Source: Ardenticatenia bacterium
Lineage (GTDB): Bacteria > Chloroflexota > Anaerolineae > Aggregatilineales > Ch27
Reading direction: 5' to 3'
DNA length: 12,028 nt
NCBI GenBank assembly: GCA_026983935.1
Contig: JALSTC010000453.1
Coordinates: forward strand, 1-12,028
Shown here: positions 1 to 8,600 of the stretch, piece by piece
How positions within the stretch are numbered: the stretch's first letter is position 1
Layout of the letters: each line of letters opens with the position of its first letter
Notes under the pieces: model-generated
The model's input: the letters and a program-made list of their open reading frames with translations, nothing else
Database searches by the model: none
Told to the model about the DNA's origin: nothing
Made by a program: the position numbers and the translations under genes

Positions 1-462
1 CTGCCTTTCAGCCCTGTGCCTGTTACAGGTCAGACGCTGGCCGTACTGTTGGTCGGGGCGCTGCTGGGCAGTCGGCGAGGCGCTTTGAGTGTGCTGCTTT
101 ATCTGGCCGAAGGCATGGCCGGACTGCCCGTCTTTGCTGGAGGGGCTGCCGGGCCTGCTTATGCGCTGGGACCGACGGGAGGATACCTGATCGGCTTCGT
201 CGCTGCCGCCTGGGTCACCGGTGCGCTGGCCGGGCGCGGCTGGGACCGGCGAATCGAGACAACAACGCTGGCGATGCTGGCCGGGAATGCAGTGATATAC
301 GCCTTCGGTCTGCCCTGGCTGGCCGCTTTTGTTGGTGCGGAGAATGTGCTGACCCTGGGCTTATTCCCTTTTCTCATCGGCGACCTGTTGAAGCTGGTGC
401 TGGCAGCGGCGCTTCTGCCTTCCGGCTGGCAGGCGCTTCGTTTATGGGGGCTGTCCCGCTGA
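1..462 (+). CDS. bioY: BioY family biotin transporter S component (5' partial)
   Basis: This is the substrate-binding membrane subunit of an energy-coupling factor (ECF) type biotin importer. The reading frame is open from base 1 and already reads LPFSPVPVTGQT, which matches the conserved early BioY motif (PVPVTGQT). The GTG at 16 is therefore a codon inside the gene, and the true start is upstream of the window. The visible 153 residues contain hydrophobic membrane segments, the Gly-rich stretch LLGSRRGALSVLLYLAEGMAGLPVF, and the GPTGGYLIGF loop, all typical of BioY. The C-terminus (LRLWGLSR) and length fit a BioY lacking only about 25-35 N-terminal residues. No EcfA ATPases or EcfT are visible, so it may work with a shared ECF module or alone; the left flank would tell. 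The family call is firm from motifs; the absence of partners applies only to this window. Confidence 0.9.
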   Translation: MPFSPVPVTGQTLAVLLVGALLGSRRGALSVLLYLAEGMAGLPVFAGGAAGPAYALGPTGGYLIGFVAAAWVTGALAGRGWDRRIETTTLAMLAGNAVIYAFGLPWLAAFVGAENVLTLGLFPFLIGDLLKLVLAAALLPSGWQALRLWGLSR

Positions 463-496
463 TCTGGCCCCTGGCCGTCAATCCGTGATCGGTTTC

Positions 497-526
497 GTCC
501 CCGGTCATACTATACTGGCCGGGGAC
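497..526. terminator. Stem-loop between convergent bioY and hypE
   Basis: Left arm GTCCCCGGTCA (497-507) pairs with right arm TGGCCGGGGAC (516-526) through 11 pairs including one T-G wobble, around an 8-base loop. C496 and G527 extend it by one pair. It sits in the 74-base gap where the two converging genes end, the expected place for a shared bidirectional terminator. Neither strand has a T-run after the stem, so it is not a classical intrinsic terminator; a role in 3'-end protection or Rho-dependent ending is equally possible. Confidence 0.45.
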
Positions 527-536
527 GGGTGATTCC

Positions 537-1616
537 TCAGCAGATGCGCGGCAGCAGCTCCCCGGCGGGCAGGTCTACCACCCGCGAGCCGCCGATGCCT
601 GTTTTTGCCACGACCAGCCCGGCATGATCGGCCACGACCGCGCCGATGCGGGCCGCATCCTTCCCCAGTGGATGGGCGTGCATGGCCTCCAACACAGCGT
701 CGGCTGCCGCCTCTGGCACGATGGCGACCAGCTTACCCTCATTGGCGACATAAAGCGGATCAAGGCCCAGCATTTCGCAGGCGGCCTGCACTGCCGGACG
801 TATGGGCACGGTCTGCTCCTCAAACGTGATGCCGACCTGTGAGGCTGCCGCCAGCTCGTTGAGCACCGCCGCCAGTCCGCCGCGAGTGGCGTCGCGCAGA
901 CAGTGCACGTTTTTTGTCACATTCAGGATCACTTCAACAAGGCCATTAAGGGGCGCAGTGTCGCTCACGATCGGCGCTTCGAAGGCCAGCCCTTCCCGCA
1001 CGGACATGATCGCCATGCCGTGATCGCCCATCGTGCCGCTGACGATCACCGCGTCGCCAGGCCGGGCGCGATCGGGGGCGATATGCACACCCGGCGGGAT
1101 CAGGCCAATGCCGGAGGTGTTGATATACAGCCCATCACCGTGCCCCTTGTTGACGACCTTCGTGTCGCCGGTGATGATCTGCACGCCGGCGGCCTCACAT
1201 GCCTTCCCGACCGAGGCCGCGATCTGGCCGAGTGTTTCCATCGGCAGCCCTTCTTCCAGGATGAACCCGGCGCTCAGAAAAAGCGGACGTGCCCCGCTCA
1301 TCGCCAGGTCGTTGACCGTTCCATTGACGGCCAGGTCGCCGATATTGCCGCCGGGGAAGAACAGTGGGCTGACCACGAACGAATCGGTGCTGAAGGCCAG
1401 CCGCAGTGCCTCGCCGTTGCCGGTCGGCAGTTCCAGCACGGCGGAATCGCCCATCTGCTTCAGCAGGTCGTTGCCAAATTCCGGGGCGAACAGATGCCGG
1501 ATCAGGTCGGCCATCATCTTGCCGCCGCTGCCGTGTCCCATCACCACCGTCGGATAGCTGCGCAGTGGCAGCGGGCAGGTCCAGCCGCTGAGATTGAAAT
1601 CGCCAGACTCGCTCAT
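537..1616 (-). CDS. hypE: Hydrogenase maturation factor HypE (carbamoyl dehydratase)
   Basis: HypE dehydrates the carbamoyl group, placed by HypF on its C-terminal cysteine, to a thiocyanate in an ATP-dependent reaction. This donates the CN ligands of the NiFe-hydrogenase iron. The protein is 359 residues and ends in PRIC, the invariant tail whose Cys359 is the modified residue. The N-terminal nucleotide-binding part shows MGHGSGGKM, FSTDSFVVSPLFFPGGNIGDLAVNG and the following NDLAMSGA, typical of the PurM/AIRS-like fold; GDTKVV and DATRGGLAAVLNEL follow. I chose the ATG at 1616 because it overlaps the hypD stop by 4 bases (ATGA) and has GGAGG (plus-strand CCTCC, 1621-1625) five bases upstream. 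The frame stays open 45 codons further, but that extension runs inside hypD and is low-complexity. It is the last gene of the hypCDE unit. Confidence 0.97.
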   Translation of the reverse strand: MSESGDFNLSGWTCPLPLRSYPTVVMGHGSGGKMMADLIRHLFAPEFGNDLLKQMGDSAVLELPTGNGEALRLAFSTDSFVVSPLFFPGGNIGDLAVNGTVNDLAMSGARPLFLSAGFILEEGLPMETLGQIAASVGKACEAAGVQIITGDTKVVNKGHGDGLYINTSGIGLIPPGVHIAPDRARPGDAVIVSGTMGDHGMAIMSVREGLAFEAPIVSDTAPLNGLVEVILNVTKNVHCLRDATRGGLAAVLNELAAASQVGITFEEQTVPIRPAVQAACEMLGLDPLYVANEGKLVAIVPEAAADAVLEAMHAHPLGKDAARIGAVVADHAGLVVAKTGIGGSRVVDLPAGELLPRIC

Positions 1617-2734
1617 GAAGCCTCCGTCTGTGTTTCCATGCTGGCGCGGTAGCGTCCATAGCGGTAATAAGCTGCGCAGGCCCCTTCCGAGGAAACCATC
1701 GTCGCGCCCAGCGGTGTCTGCGGCGTGCATTCTTTGCCAAAGGCCGGGCATTCATACGGTTTCTTCAGCCCCTGCAGCACAAGCCCGCTGATGCACAGGC
1801 TGGACTCCTCGGTTTCAATGCTCCCGACTTCTGGGAAGCGCCGCTCGGCGTCGTAAGCGGCATATGCCTCGCGGAGCCGGTAGCCGCTCATGGGGATGAC
1901 GCCGATGCCGCGCCATTTGCGGTCGCAGACCTCAAAGACCTGATTGATGATCTGTTGGGCGGGCCGGTTGCCTTCCCGGCTGACCGAGCGGGCGTAGGCA
2001 TTCTCGACTTCTGCCCGGCTTTCCTCAAGCTGGCGGACGCACATCAGCACGCCGCGCACGATGTCCACCGGTTCGAAGCCGGTCACGACGATCGGCACGT
2101 GGTATCGCGCTGCCAGCGGCAGGTACTCCCAGTAGCCCATCACCGTGCAGACATGCCCGGCAGCCAGAAAACCATCCACCCGCACGTCTGGCGATTCCAT
2201 CAGGGCCGCAATGGCTGGTGGCACGGTCACATGGGAAACAAGCACGGCGAAATTCTCAAGACCCTGTGCCTTTGCCTGCACGATGGCCATCGCGTTGGCG
2301 GGGGCGGTGGTTTCAAAGCCGATGGCGAAGAAGATCACCGTCTTGTCCGGGTTGTCGTGGGCGATCTGGAGCGAATCAAGCGGCGAATACACGACGCGCA
2401 CGTCGCCGCCCGCCGCCCGGACGCTGAATAGATCGCGCTCCGATCCCGGTACACGCAGCATGTCACCATAGGAAACAAAGATCACATCCGGGCGGGATGC
2501 CAGCGCAATGGCCTTGTCGATCAGCTCCAGCGGCGTGACACAGACCGGGCAGCCGGGGCCATGTACCAGTTCGATCTCCGGTGGCAGCAGTTGATCCAGG
2601 CCGTTTTTCAAGATCGAGTGCGTCTGCCCGCCGCAGATTTCCATCAGCTTCCAGGGCCGGGTGACGGTCTGATGCAGCTCGTCCAGCAGCTTACGAGTGA
2701 GCGTTCCGTCGCGGTATTCGTCAAGGTATTTCAT
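1613..2734 (-). CDS. hypD: Hydrogenase maturation factor HypD (Fe(CN)2CO scaffold)
   Basis: HypD is the iron-sulfur scaffold protein that, together with HypC, assembles the Fe(CN)2CO group before its transfer to the hydrogenase large subunit. The 373-residue length is normal. Signature motifs are present: CGGQTH (Cys34), HGPGCPVC (Cys62 and Cys65) and the GFETTAPANA segment. The C-terminal part carries four cysteines (about 314, 329, 336 and 353), consistent with the [4Fe-4S] cluster site of the family. The ATG at 2734 overlaps the hypC stop in an ATGA, and its own stop overlaps the hypE start the same way, so the three genes are very likely translationally coupled. No missing key residue is seen. 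Confidence 0.98.
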   Translation of the reverse strand: MKYLDEYRDGTLTRKLLDELHQTVTRPWKLMEICGGQTHSILKNGLDQLLPPEIELVHGPGCPVCVTPLELIDKAIALASRPDVIFVSYGDMLRVPGSERDLFSVRAAGGDVRVVYSPLDSLQIAHDNPDKTVIFFAIGFETTAPANAMAIVQAKAQGLENFAVLVSHVTVPPAIAALMESPDVRVDGFLAAGHVCTVMGYWEYLPLAARYHVPIVVTGFEPVDIVRGVLMCVRQLEESRAEVENAYARSVSREGNRPAQQIINQVFEVCDRKWRGIGVIPMSGYRLREAYAAYDAERRFPEVGSIETEESSLCISGLVLQGLKKPYECPAFGKECTPQTPLGATMVSSEGACAAYYRYGRYRASMETQTEAS

Positions 2735-3003
2735 GGTGCGCCTCTGTCCTCGCCCGGTTCGGGCAGTCCATCGGCCAGCATTTCCATCTCGGCCAGCATG
2801 TCCAGTGTGCGCCGGGCCTCTTCTTCGTCAATCCGGCTGATGGCAAACCCGACGTGAATGATCGTGTAATCGCCGACCTGCACTTCCGGCACGTATTCCA
2901 GGCAAGCTTCCCGGATCACACCACCGCCAAAATCTACTTTACCCATGCGGATGCCGCCCGCTTCGTATATCTCGATGACCTTACCGGGTATCCCCAGGCA
3001 CAT
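2731..3003 (-). CDS. hypC: Hydrogenase maturation chaperone HypC
   Basis: HypC is the small chaperone that binds HypD and the hydrogenase large-subunit precursor and carries the iron centre through its N-terminal cysteine. The predicted 90-residue protein starts MCLGIPGKVIEI, the invariant HypC/HupF N-terminus with Cys2. It continues with the beta-barrel core (GKVDFGGGVIREACLEYVPEVQVGDYTIIHVGFAISRID) and an acidic C-terminal helix (EEEARRTLDMLAEMEML). The frame is open 72 codons further upstream, but that part overlaps hypF, looks random and would bury Cys2. GGAGGA (plus 3009-3014) sits five bases before the ATG at 3003 and overlaps the alternative ATG at 3009, which settles the start. It is the first gene of hypCDE, read divergently from hypF. 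Confidence 0.97.
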   Translation of the reverse strand: MCLGIPGKVIEIYEAGGIRMGKVDFGGGVIREACLEYVPEVQVGDYTIIHVGFAISRIDEEEARRTLDMLAEMEMLADGLPEPGEDRGAP

Positions 3004-3178
3004 AACCATCCTCCGCGCTGTCCTGACTGTATTCTGAACGTAACGGCAAAGGCGGGTCGGGTGGTAGTGACAGAAAGCACCAATTTTTTCGCGCAGGATA
3101 CCGACTTCTATCACTTGTTCCCATGTGCGGCGGGACGCTATGCTATAGATCGAGTCCGGGGCAGGGCGGAGGAAGTGT
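3004..3178. promoter_or_regulatory. Divergent hypC / hypF control region
   Basis: These 175 bases separate two divergent hyp transcription units and should hold both promoters. For hypF, TTGTTC (3115-3120) lies 17 bases before TATGCT (3138-3143); the overlapping TGCTATAGA (3141-3149) could instead act as an extended -10. For hypC, no clear -35/-10 pair stands out on the minus strand. A T6 run at 3084-3089 and a short GATA-N8-TATC inverted repeat (3097-3112) are present, but both are within chance. No FNR or NikR consensus operator is recognisable. Confidence 0.5.
3009..3014 (-). promoter_or_regulatory. hypC ribosome binding site
   Basis: The minus strand reads GGAGGA here, five bases upstream of the ATG at 3003. 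It overlaps the in-frame ATG at 3009 (which would give MVMC...), so that codon cannot use it. This supports the start that places cysteine at position 2, as HypC chemistry needs. Confidence 0.8.
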
Positions 3179-5521
3179 ATGGCAGCACGGCAGGAAAATC
3201 GGCCTGAGCGGCGGCACATTCATGTGGACGGCGTGGTGCAGGGTGTGGGCTTTCGTCCCTTCATTTATGGGCTGGCGACTCGCTACCGGTTGACCGGCTG
3301 GGTGCTCAATTCGTCCTCCGGTGTGGATATCGAAGTACAGGGGCCGCCGGAAGCGCTGGATGAATTTCAGGCCGCGATCACGGCGGAAGCGCCGCCGCTG
3401 GCCCGCATTGATCGCGTGACCGCCGCCCCGCTGTCGCCTGACGGCGCGGACGCGGCCTTCGTCATCCGCCACAGCGAGGCCGATACCGGCGTGTCGCTGG
3501 TCTCGCCGGATGTGGCGACCTGCCCGGCCTGCCTGGCGGAAATCTTTGACCCGGCCAACCGCCGCTACCGCTACCCCTTCACCAACTGCACCAACTGCGG
3601 GCCGCGCTACACGATCATCCGGGCGATGCCCTACGACCGCCCGATGACGACCATGCGCGACTTCCCCATGTGTCCGGACTGTCAGGCCGAGTATGATGAT
3701 CCGCTCAACCGTCGTTTTCACGCTCAGCCCAACGCCTGCCCGGTCTGTGGGCCGCAGGTGGCGCTGATCGCTGGTGAGGAACTGCTGGCAGAACTGGCGG
3801 AAGGGTCGTATGAGGACGACATCGCCCTCACGGCGGCGCTGCTGCGCAGGGGATATATCGTTGCTATCAAGGGGCTGGGCGGTTTTCATCTGGCCTGTGA
3901 CGCGACGAATGCGGAGGTCGTCGCCCGTCTGCGGGCGCGTAAGGCCCGCCCGGATAAACCTTTCGCCGTGATGGCCGCTTCGCTGGATGACGTGCGGGCA
4001 CACTGCCGCGTAAGCGAAGATGAAGCCGCGCTGCTGAGCGCCGTCAGTGCGCCGATCGTGCTGCTGTACCGCCGCCCGGAATCGACCATTGCACCCAACG
4101 TCGCGCCGGATAACCCTATGCTGGGCATGATGCTGCCCTACACGCCGCTGCACCACATCCTGCTGCATGATGCAGGCCGCCCGCTGGTGATGACCAGCGG
4201 CAATCTGAGCGATATGCCGATCATCGCCGACAATGACGAGGCGCTGGAGAAGCTCGGCGGCATCGCCGATGCCTTCCTGCTGCACAACCGCCCGATACAC
4301 ATGCGCTGCGATGATGCCGTGTGGTGGGTGGATCGCTTTGCCGGGGAAGGGGATGCCGCCCTGCAGCCGCTGCGCCGTTCACGGGGCGATGCGCCCTATC
4401 CGATCCGGCTGCCCTGGCGGAGCACAGCCCACATCCTGGCGACGGGTGCAGAGATGAAAAACACCTTCTGCCTGCTGCGCGATTCCGATGCCTTTCTCAG
4501 CCAGCATATCGGTGAGATGGAATCGCTGGAGGCGCTGGATTACTTTCGCGAGGCGCTGGATCACCTGTGCGGCCTGTTCAAGGTGACGCCGGAGGTTATC
4601 GCCCATGACATGCATCCCGGCTACCTGACGACGCGGCTGGCTCGTGAACTGGCCGAAGCCCGTGATCTGCCACTGGTTGCCGTCCAGCATCATCACGCGC
4701 ATATTGCTGCCTGCCTGGCCGAGCATGGCCGGGAAGGGCCGGTGATCGGCGTGGCGCTGGATGGCACAGGTTACGGGCCGGACGGCGCGATCTGGGGCGG
4801 GGAAGTGCTGGTGGCCGATCTGCGCGGTTATGAGCGTGCCGCACATCTGGAATACCTGCCGCTGCCCGGCGGCGAGGCGGCCATCCGCCGTCCATATCGC
4901 ATTGCCTGGGGTTATCTGCTGGAAACGCTGGGCGATATCCCACCGATTCCCACACTATCCCACATTAACCCACAGGAGCGGCAGATCGTTGTCCAGCAGG
5001 TGGAACGTGGCATCAATACGCCGCTGACCTCAAGCTGCGGGCGGCTTTTTGATGCGGCCTCGGCGCTGCTGGGCATCTGCCCGGTGACGACCTTCGAAGC
5101 GCAGGCAGCTATTGCGCTGGAACTGGCGGCGCGTGAGGCTGATCTCGAACAAATCACGCCGTATGAGTTCGCCATCGGCCCGGATCGTCGCGGCGAGAGC
5201 GGCGCGATCCGCGTCGGTTCGCTGCTGGCGGGCATGGTGGAAGACCTGCTTGCGGGGCGACCTGTGCCGGAGATCGCGGCGGCGTTTCACGCCACGTTGG
5301 CCGAGATGATTGTCACCGCAGCGGAGATGACGCGCGAAAGAGTCGGGCTGGGCACGGTGGCACTTTCCGGCGGCGTGTTCCAGAACCGGCTGTTCCTGCG
5401 GCTGGCACGGGAGCGGCTGCGGGCGCGGGGCTTTGAGGTGCTCTCACACCGCCGGGTTCCTGCCAATGACGGCGGCCTGAGTCTGGGGCAGGCCGTGATC
5501 GCGCTGCATCGCTTTCTGTGA
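3179..5521 (+). CDS. hypF: Carbamoyltransferase HypF (hydrogenase maturation)
   Basis: HypF hydrolyses carbamoyl phosphate, forms carbamoyl-adenylate with ATP and passes the carbamoyl group to the HypE C-terminal cysteine. The 780-residue length fits the family, with all parts in order. The acylphosphatase domain has GVVQGVGFRPF with Arg26 and the partner Asn44. The paired zinc finger is perfectly spaced CX2C-X18-CX2C-X24-CX2C-X18-CX2C (Cys115, 118, 137, 140, 165, 168, 187, 190). The YrdC-like domain begins near residue 210 (GYIVAIKGLGGFHLACDA). The C-terminal Kae1-like carbamoyl-transfer domain carries HHHAH at 504-508, GVALDGTGYGPDG and the late LSGGVFQNR. GGAGGA (3168-3173) lies five bases before the ATG at 3179. 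It is divergent from hypCDE, so both units probably respond to shared control across the 175-base gap. Confidence 0.98.
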   Translation: MAARQENRPERRHIHVDGVVQGVGFRPFIYGLATRYRLTGWVLNSSSGVDIEVQGPPEALDEFQAAITAEAPPLARIDRVTAAPLSPDGADAAFVIRHSEADTGVSLVSPDVATCPACLAEIFDPANRRYRYPFTNCTNCGPRYTIIRAMPYDRPMTTMRDFPMCPDCQAEYDDPLNRRFHAQPNACPVCGPQVALIAGEELLAELAEGSYEDDIALTAALLRRGYIVAIKGLGGFHLACDATNAEVVARLRARKARPDKPFAVMAASLDDVRAHCRVSEDEAALLSAVSAPIVLLYRRPESTIAPNVAPDNPMLGMMLPYTPLHHILLHDAGRPLVMTSGNLSDMPIIADNDEALEKLGGIADAFLLHNRPIHMRCDDAVWWVDRFAGEGDAALQPLRRSRGDAPYPIRLPWRSTAHILATGAEMKNTFCLLRDSDAFLSQHIGEMESLEALDYFREALDHLCGLFKVTPEVIAHDMHPGYLTTRLARELAEARDLPLVAVQHHHAHIAACLAEHGREGPVIGVALDGTGYGPDGAIWGGEVLVADLRGYERAAHLEYLPLPGGEAAIRRPYRIAWGYLLETLGDIPPIPTLSHINPQERQIVVQQVERGINTPLTSSCGRLFDAASALLGICPVTTFEAQAAIALELAAREADLEQITPYEFAIGPDRRGESGAIRVGSLLAGMVEDLLAGRPVPEIAAAFHATLAEMIVTAAEMTRERVGLGTVALSGGVFQNRLFLRLARERLRARGFEVLSHRRVPANDGGLSLGQAVIALHRFL

Positions 5522-5542
5522 CTGTGGGGATTGATGCTGCTG

Positions 5543-5551
5543 TGTTAAGAT
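5543..5551 (+). promoter_or_regulatory. Extended -10 promoter for the GH57 gene
   Basis: TGTTAAGAT matches the extended -10 form TGnTAnnnT, with TAAGAT as the hexamer. No good -35 is present about 17 bases upstream, as is usual for extended -10 promoters. Transcription would start near 5558 and give a leader of about 60 bases before the GH57 start, which contains a hairpin (5567-5595). Confidence 0.4.
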
Positions 5552-5566
5552 CATCCTGTTGAGGCT

Positions 5567-5595
5567 GGCAGGCTGGCTGCTTTGAGCCGACTGCC
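5567..5595 (+). other. Nested stem-loop in the hypF-GH57 gap
   Basis: GGCAG (5567-5571) can pair with CTGCC (5591-5595), enclosing an inner hairpin GGCT (5575-5578) with AGCC (5585-5588) around a 6-base loop. A direct repeat GGCTGGC occurs at 5563-5569 and 5571-5577. There is no T-run, so it is a poor intrinsic terminator for hypF; it would lie in the leader of the GH57 mRNA, just before the ribosome site. The helices are short, so this could be chance in GC-rich DNA. Confidence 0.3.
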
Positions 5596-5603
5596 GCAGG
5601 TGT

Positions 5604-5610
5604 GGAGGAG
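5604..5610 (+). promoter_or_regulatory. GH57 gene ribosome binding site
   Basis: GGAGGAG is placed nine bases before the ATG at 5620. An in-frame GTG at 5602 overlaps this site, so it cannot be the start; choosing 5620 also gives a clean signal peptide. Confidence 0.8.
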
Positions 5611-5619
5611 AGAAGAACA

Positions 5620-8600
5620 ATGAAACGTTTCTGGCGCATGACTGCCCTGATTCTGGTGGTGCTGGCCATGATGGCCGCGCAGATGCCATCCGTGTTGGGC
5701 GCGCCGCAGGCTGTACCGGTGAATCGTCTGAATCAGGCGGGGGATGATGTGCTCTACGTGGCTATCATCTGGCATCAGCATCAGCCGGTTTACTACCAGG
5801 ACCCGGAGACCGGGGTTTACATCCGGCCCTGGGTGCGTGTCCATGCGGCCAAAGACTATCTGGATATGGCCGCCATGCTGGAAAACTACCCGGACATTCA
5901 CGTCACATTCAATATCACGCCCAGCCTGATCCGCCAGTTGGACGATATCGCCAATGGTGCTAAAGACCAGTACTGGGTGATGACCGAGGTCCCGGCGGAG
6001 GAACTGACGGAAGAACAGCAGCGCTTCATCCTGGAGCGATTCTTCGACATCAATCCGCGTATTGTTGCCCGCTTCCCGCGCTATCAGGAGCTGGCCGATA
6101 TGCGGGCCGATATGGGCATTGACGGCGCGATCGCGCAGTGGTCGGCACAGGACTTCCGCGATTTGCAGGTGCTCTTTAACCTGGCCTGGACGGACCCGGA
6201 CTGGCTGGCCGAGGAACCGCTGGCGAGCCTGGTGGCGCAGGGGCGGGATTACAGCGAGGCGGATAAGGCGGTCGTGCTGGCGGAGCATCTGCGCATCGTG
6301 CAGGAGGTGATCCCTCTCCATGCGCGACTGCAGGAAGAAGGGCAGATCGAAGTCACAATGACGCCCTTTGCCCACCCGATCCTGCCGCTGCTGGTGGACA
6401 GCAATCTGGCCGCTGTGGCCATGCCGGAAGCCAACCTGCCGCCGCGCTTCGTTTATGGGCAGGATGCCGTCGCGCAGGTAGAGCTGGGCGTGCAGCTTTA
6501 CGAGGATCACTTCGGAGTGCCGCCGCGCGGCATGTGGCCTGCTGAAGGCTCCGTTGCCCAGCAGATCGTGCAGATGGTCGCCAGCGCGGGCATCCAGTGG
6601 ATGGCTTCCGATGAGGAAGTGCTGGCGCGCAGCCTGCCGGACGTGGAAGACTTCACCCGTGACAGCCGCGATGTGGTGCAGCAGGCCGACGCCCTCTACC
6701 GCCCGTATACCGTCACCGGCGGACGCGGCGGACAGGTGACCATCATCTTCCGCGATCACCTGATCTCCGATAAGGTGGGCTTTGAATATTCCGGCATGAG
6801 CGGCCAGGCGGCTGCCGCCGACTTCATCCAGCGCCTGAATGATATTCAAGATCGGCTGCGGGAAGAGGGCGCAGAAGGGCCGCATCTGGTCACGGTGCTG
6901 CTGGACGGCGAAAATGCCTGGGAATACTATCCCAACGACGGCAAAGACTTCTTGAACGCGCTTTACCAGGGGCTTTCTGATGCGGATAATCTGCGCACGG
7001 TGACTCCTTCGGAGTATCTGGATATGTTTGGCGCACCGGAGCGCGAAATCGAAGACCTGTGGCCCGGCTCGTGGATCAACCACGACTTCAGTACGTGGAT
7101 CGGCGAAGATGAGGAAAACCAGGCCTGGGAATACCTGCTGACCACGCGGCAGGCCTTGCAGGAGGCGCTGCCCCGCCTGAGTGAAGCAAGACGGCAGGAA
7201 GCCTTTGAGATGATGTACATCGCTGAGGGGTCGGACTGGTTCTGGTGGTATGGTGCTGATCAGAATTCCGGCGTGGATGAGTCGTTCGATGAGCAGTTCC
7301 GCAACTATCTGCGGCAGGTCTACGAGCTGATCAGTGTGCGTCCGCCCGACTTTGTGTACGTGCCGGTCATCCCGCAGACGGCCCAGCAGCCCGATCGACC
7401 CTTTATGGATACGCTGACTGTCACGGTGGACGGCGTGGTTGGGGATGATGAGTGGGCGGATGCTGCTTACTATGATCTGGCCGACGCTGCGCCGCTGGCG
7501 GGGCTGTACTACGGCTTCGATAATGAGACGTTCTACCTGCGCCTGGATGCTGATTACGATGCCCTGGCAGACAGTGTGATCGGCTTCTACCTGAACACAC
7601 CCGACGACGATCCGACCAACGCCTATACACGGGCGGAGGAAGGCGGCGCGAGGCCGGTGCTCGGTTTCGGCGCGAAGCGGCTGCTGGAAGTGAGGTTTGC
7701 CGATGGTGTACCCGTCGCCACGCTTTACGTGGCAGATGGAACGGGCGGCTGGGATGAGGCTGCCGCCGTGGAGCAGGTAGCCGCTGCAGAGGGCACGCTG
7801 GAAATTGCCGCGCCGCTGGCCGTGATCTCGCCCGCTGCCAACAGCGGCGATCGCATCAATATGCGCGTGGTCGTCAGCGAAGGCGGGGAAAATGTAGCTG
7901 TCGCCCCGCCCGCAGGCCCGGCGCTGGCTGCGCTGCCGGATGCTGCCGTGCCCAATGTGGTGCTGGAAGTGCAAGACCCGACCGGTGACGATCACGGGCC
8001 GGGCAGCTATGTCTACCCGCGTGATGAGGTGTTCCGCCCCGGCGCGTATGATGCCACCGGCTTCATCGTGGGCTACGATGATGAAGATGTGATCTTCCGC
8101 GTGAACTTCCGCGGGCCGGTGGAGAATGACTGGGGCGCACCGAACGGTATGGGCATCCACACGGTGGATATCTACATTGATGTGGACGGCCCGGAAAACG
8201 GCGCACGGCTGCTGCTGCCGGGGCGCAATGCCGCCCTGCCGGAAGATCATGCCTGGGACATCGCCATCTGGGCTGAGGGCTGGACGCCGGGCATTTACCG
8301 TCCGGGTGATGACGGCCCGGTCGAGGTGGACGGTGAACTCAATATCCTGACCAATCCGGGACAGCGGCGCATCACCATCCGTGTGCCGCGCAGCGTACTG
8401 CCCGGCGATCCGGCGGACTGGGCCTATGCGGTGACCATTGCCAGCCAGGAGGGCTTCCCGGCGGCGGGCGTGTGGCGCATCCGTGATGTGCTGCCGCAGG
8501 CGGAGCAGTGGCGCGTCGGCGGTGGCCCGGCGGATACCAACCACACCCGTATTCTGGATGTGATCTATCCTGAGGATGGTGTGCAGGAGGCCATGCTCGG

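Noticed and set aside
16..18. GTG as the start of bioY
   Set aside because: The frame is open to base 1 and the upstream residues (LPFSP) continue the conserved BioY motif, so the gene begins before the window.
1617..1751. N-terminal extension of HypE by 45 residues
   Set aside because: It runs inside hypD, resembles no HypE, and the ATG at 1616 has a ribosome site and an ATGA overlap.
3004..3219. N-terminal extension of HypC by 72 residues
   Set aside because: It overlaps hypF on the other strand and would bury the essential Cys2.
3143..4300. A 385-codon antisense frame over hypF
   Set aside because: Opposite the HypF acylphosphatase, zinc-finger and YrdC regions; composition typical of an antisense shadow.
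5551..8544. A 997-codon open frame antisense to the GH57 gene
   Set aside because: It lies opposite a gene with all GH57 motifs, is rich in His/Arg/Ile as expected for the complement of GC-rich codons, and has no recognisable domain. It is a shadow of codon bias.
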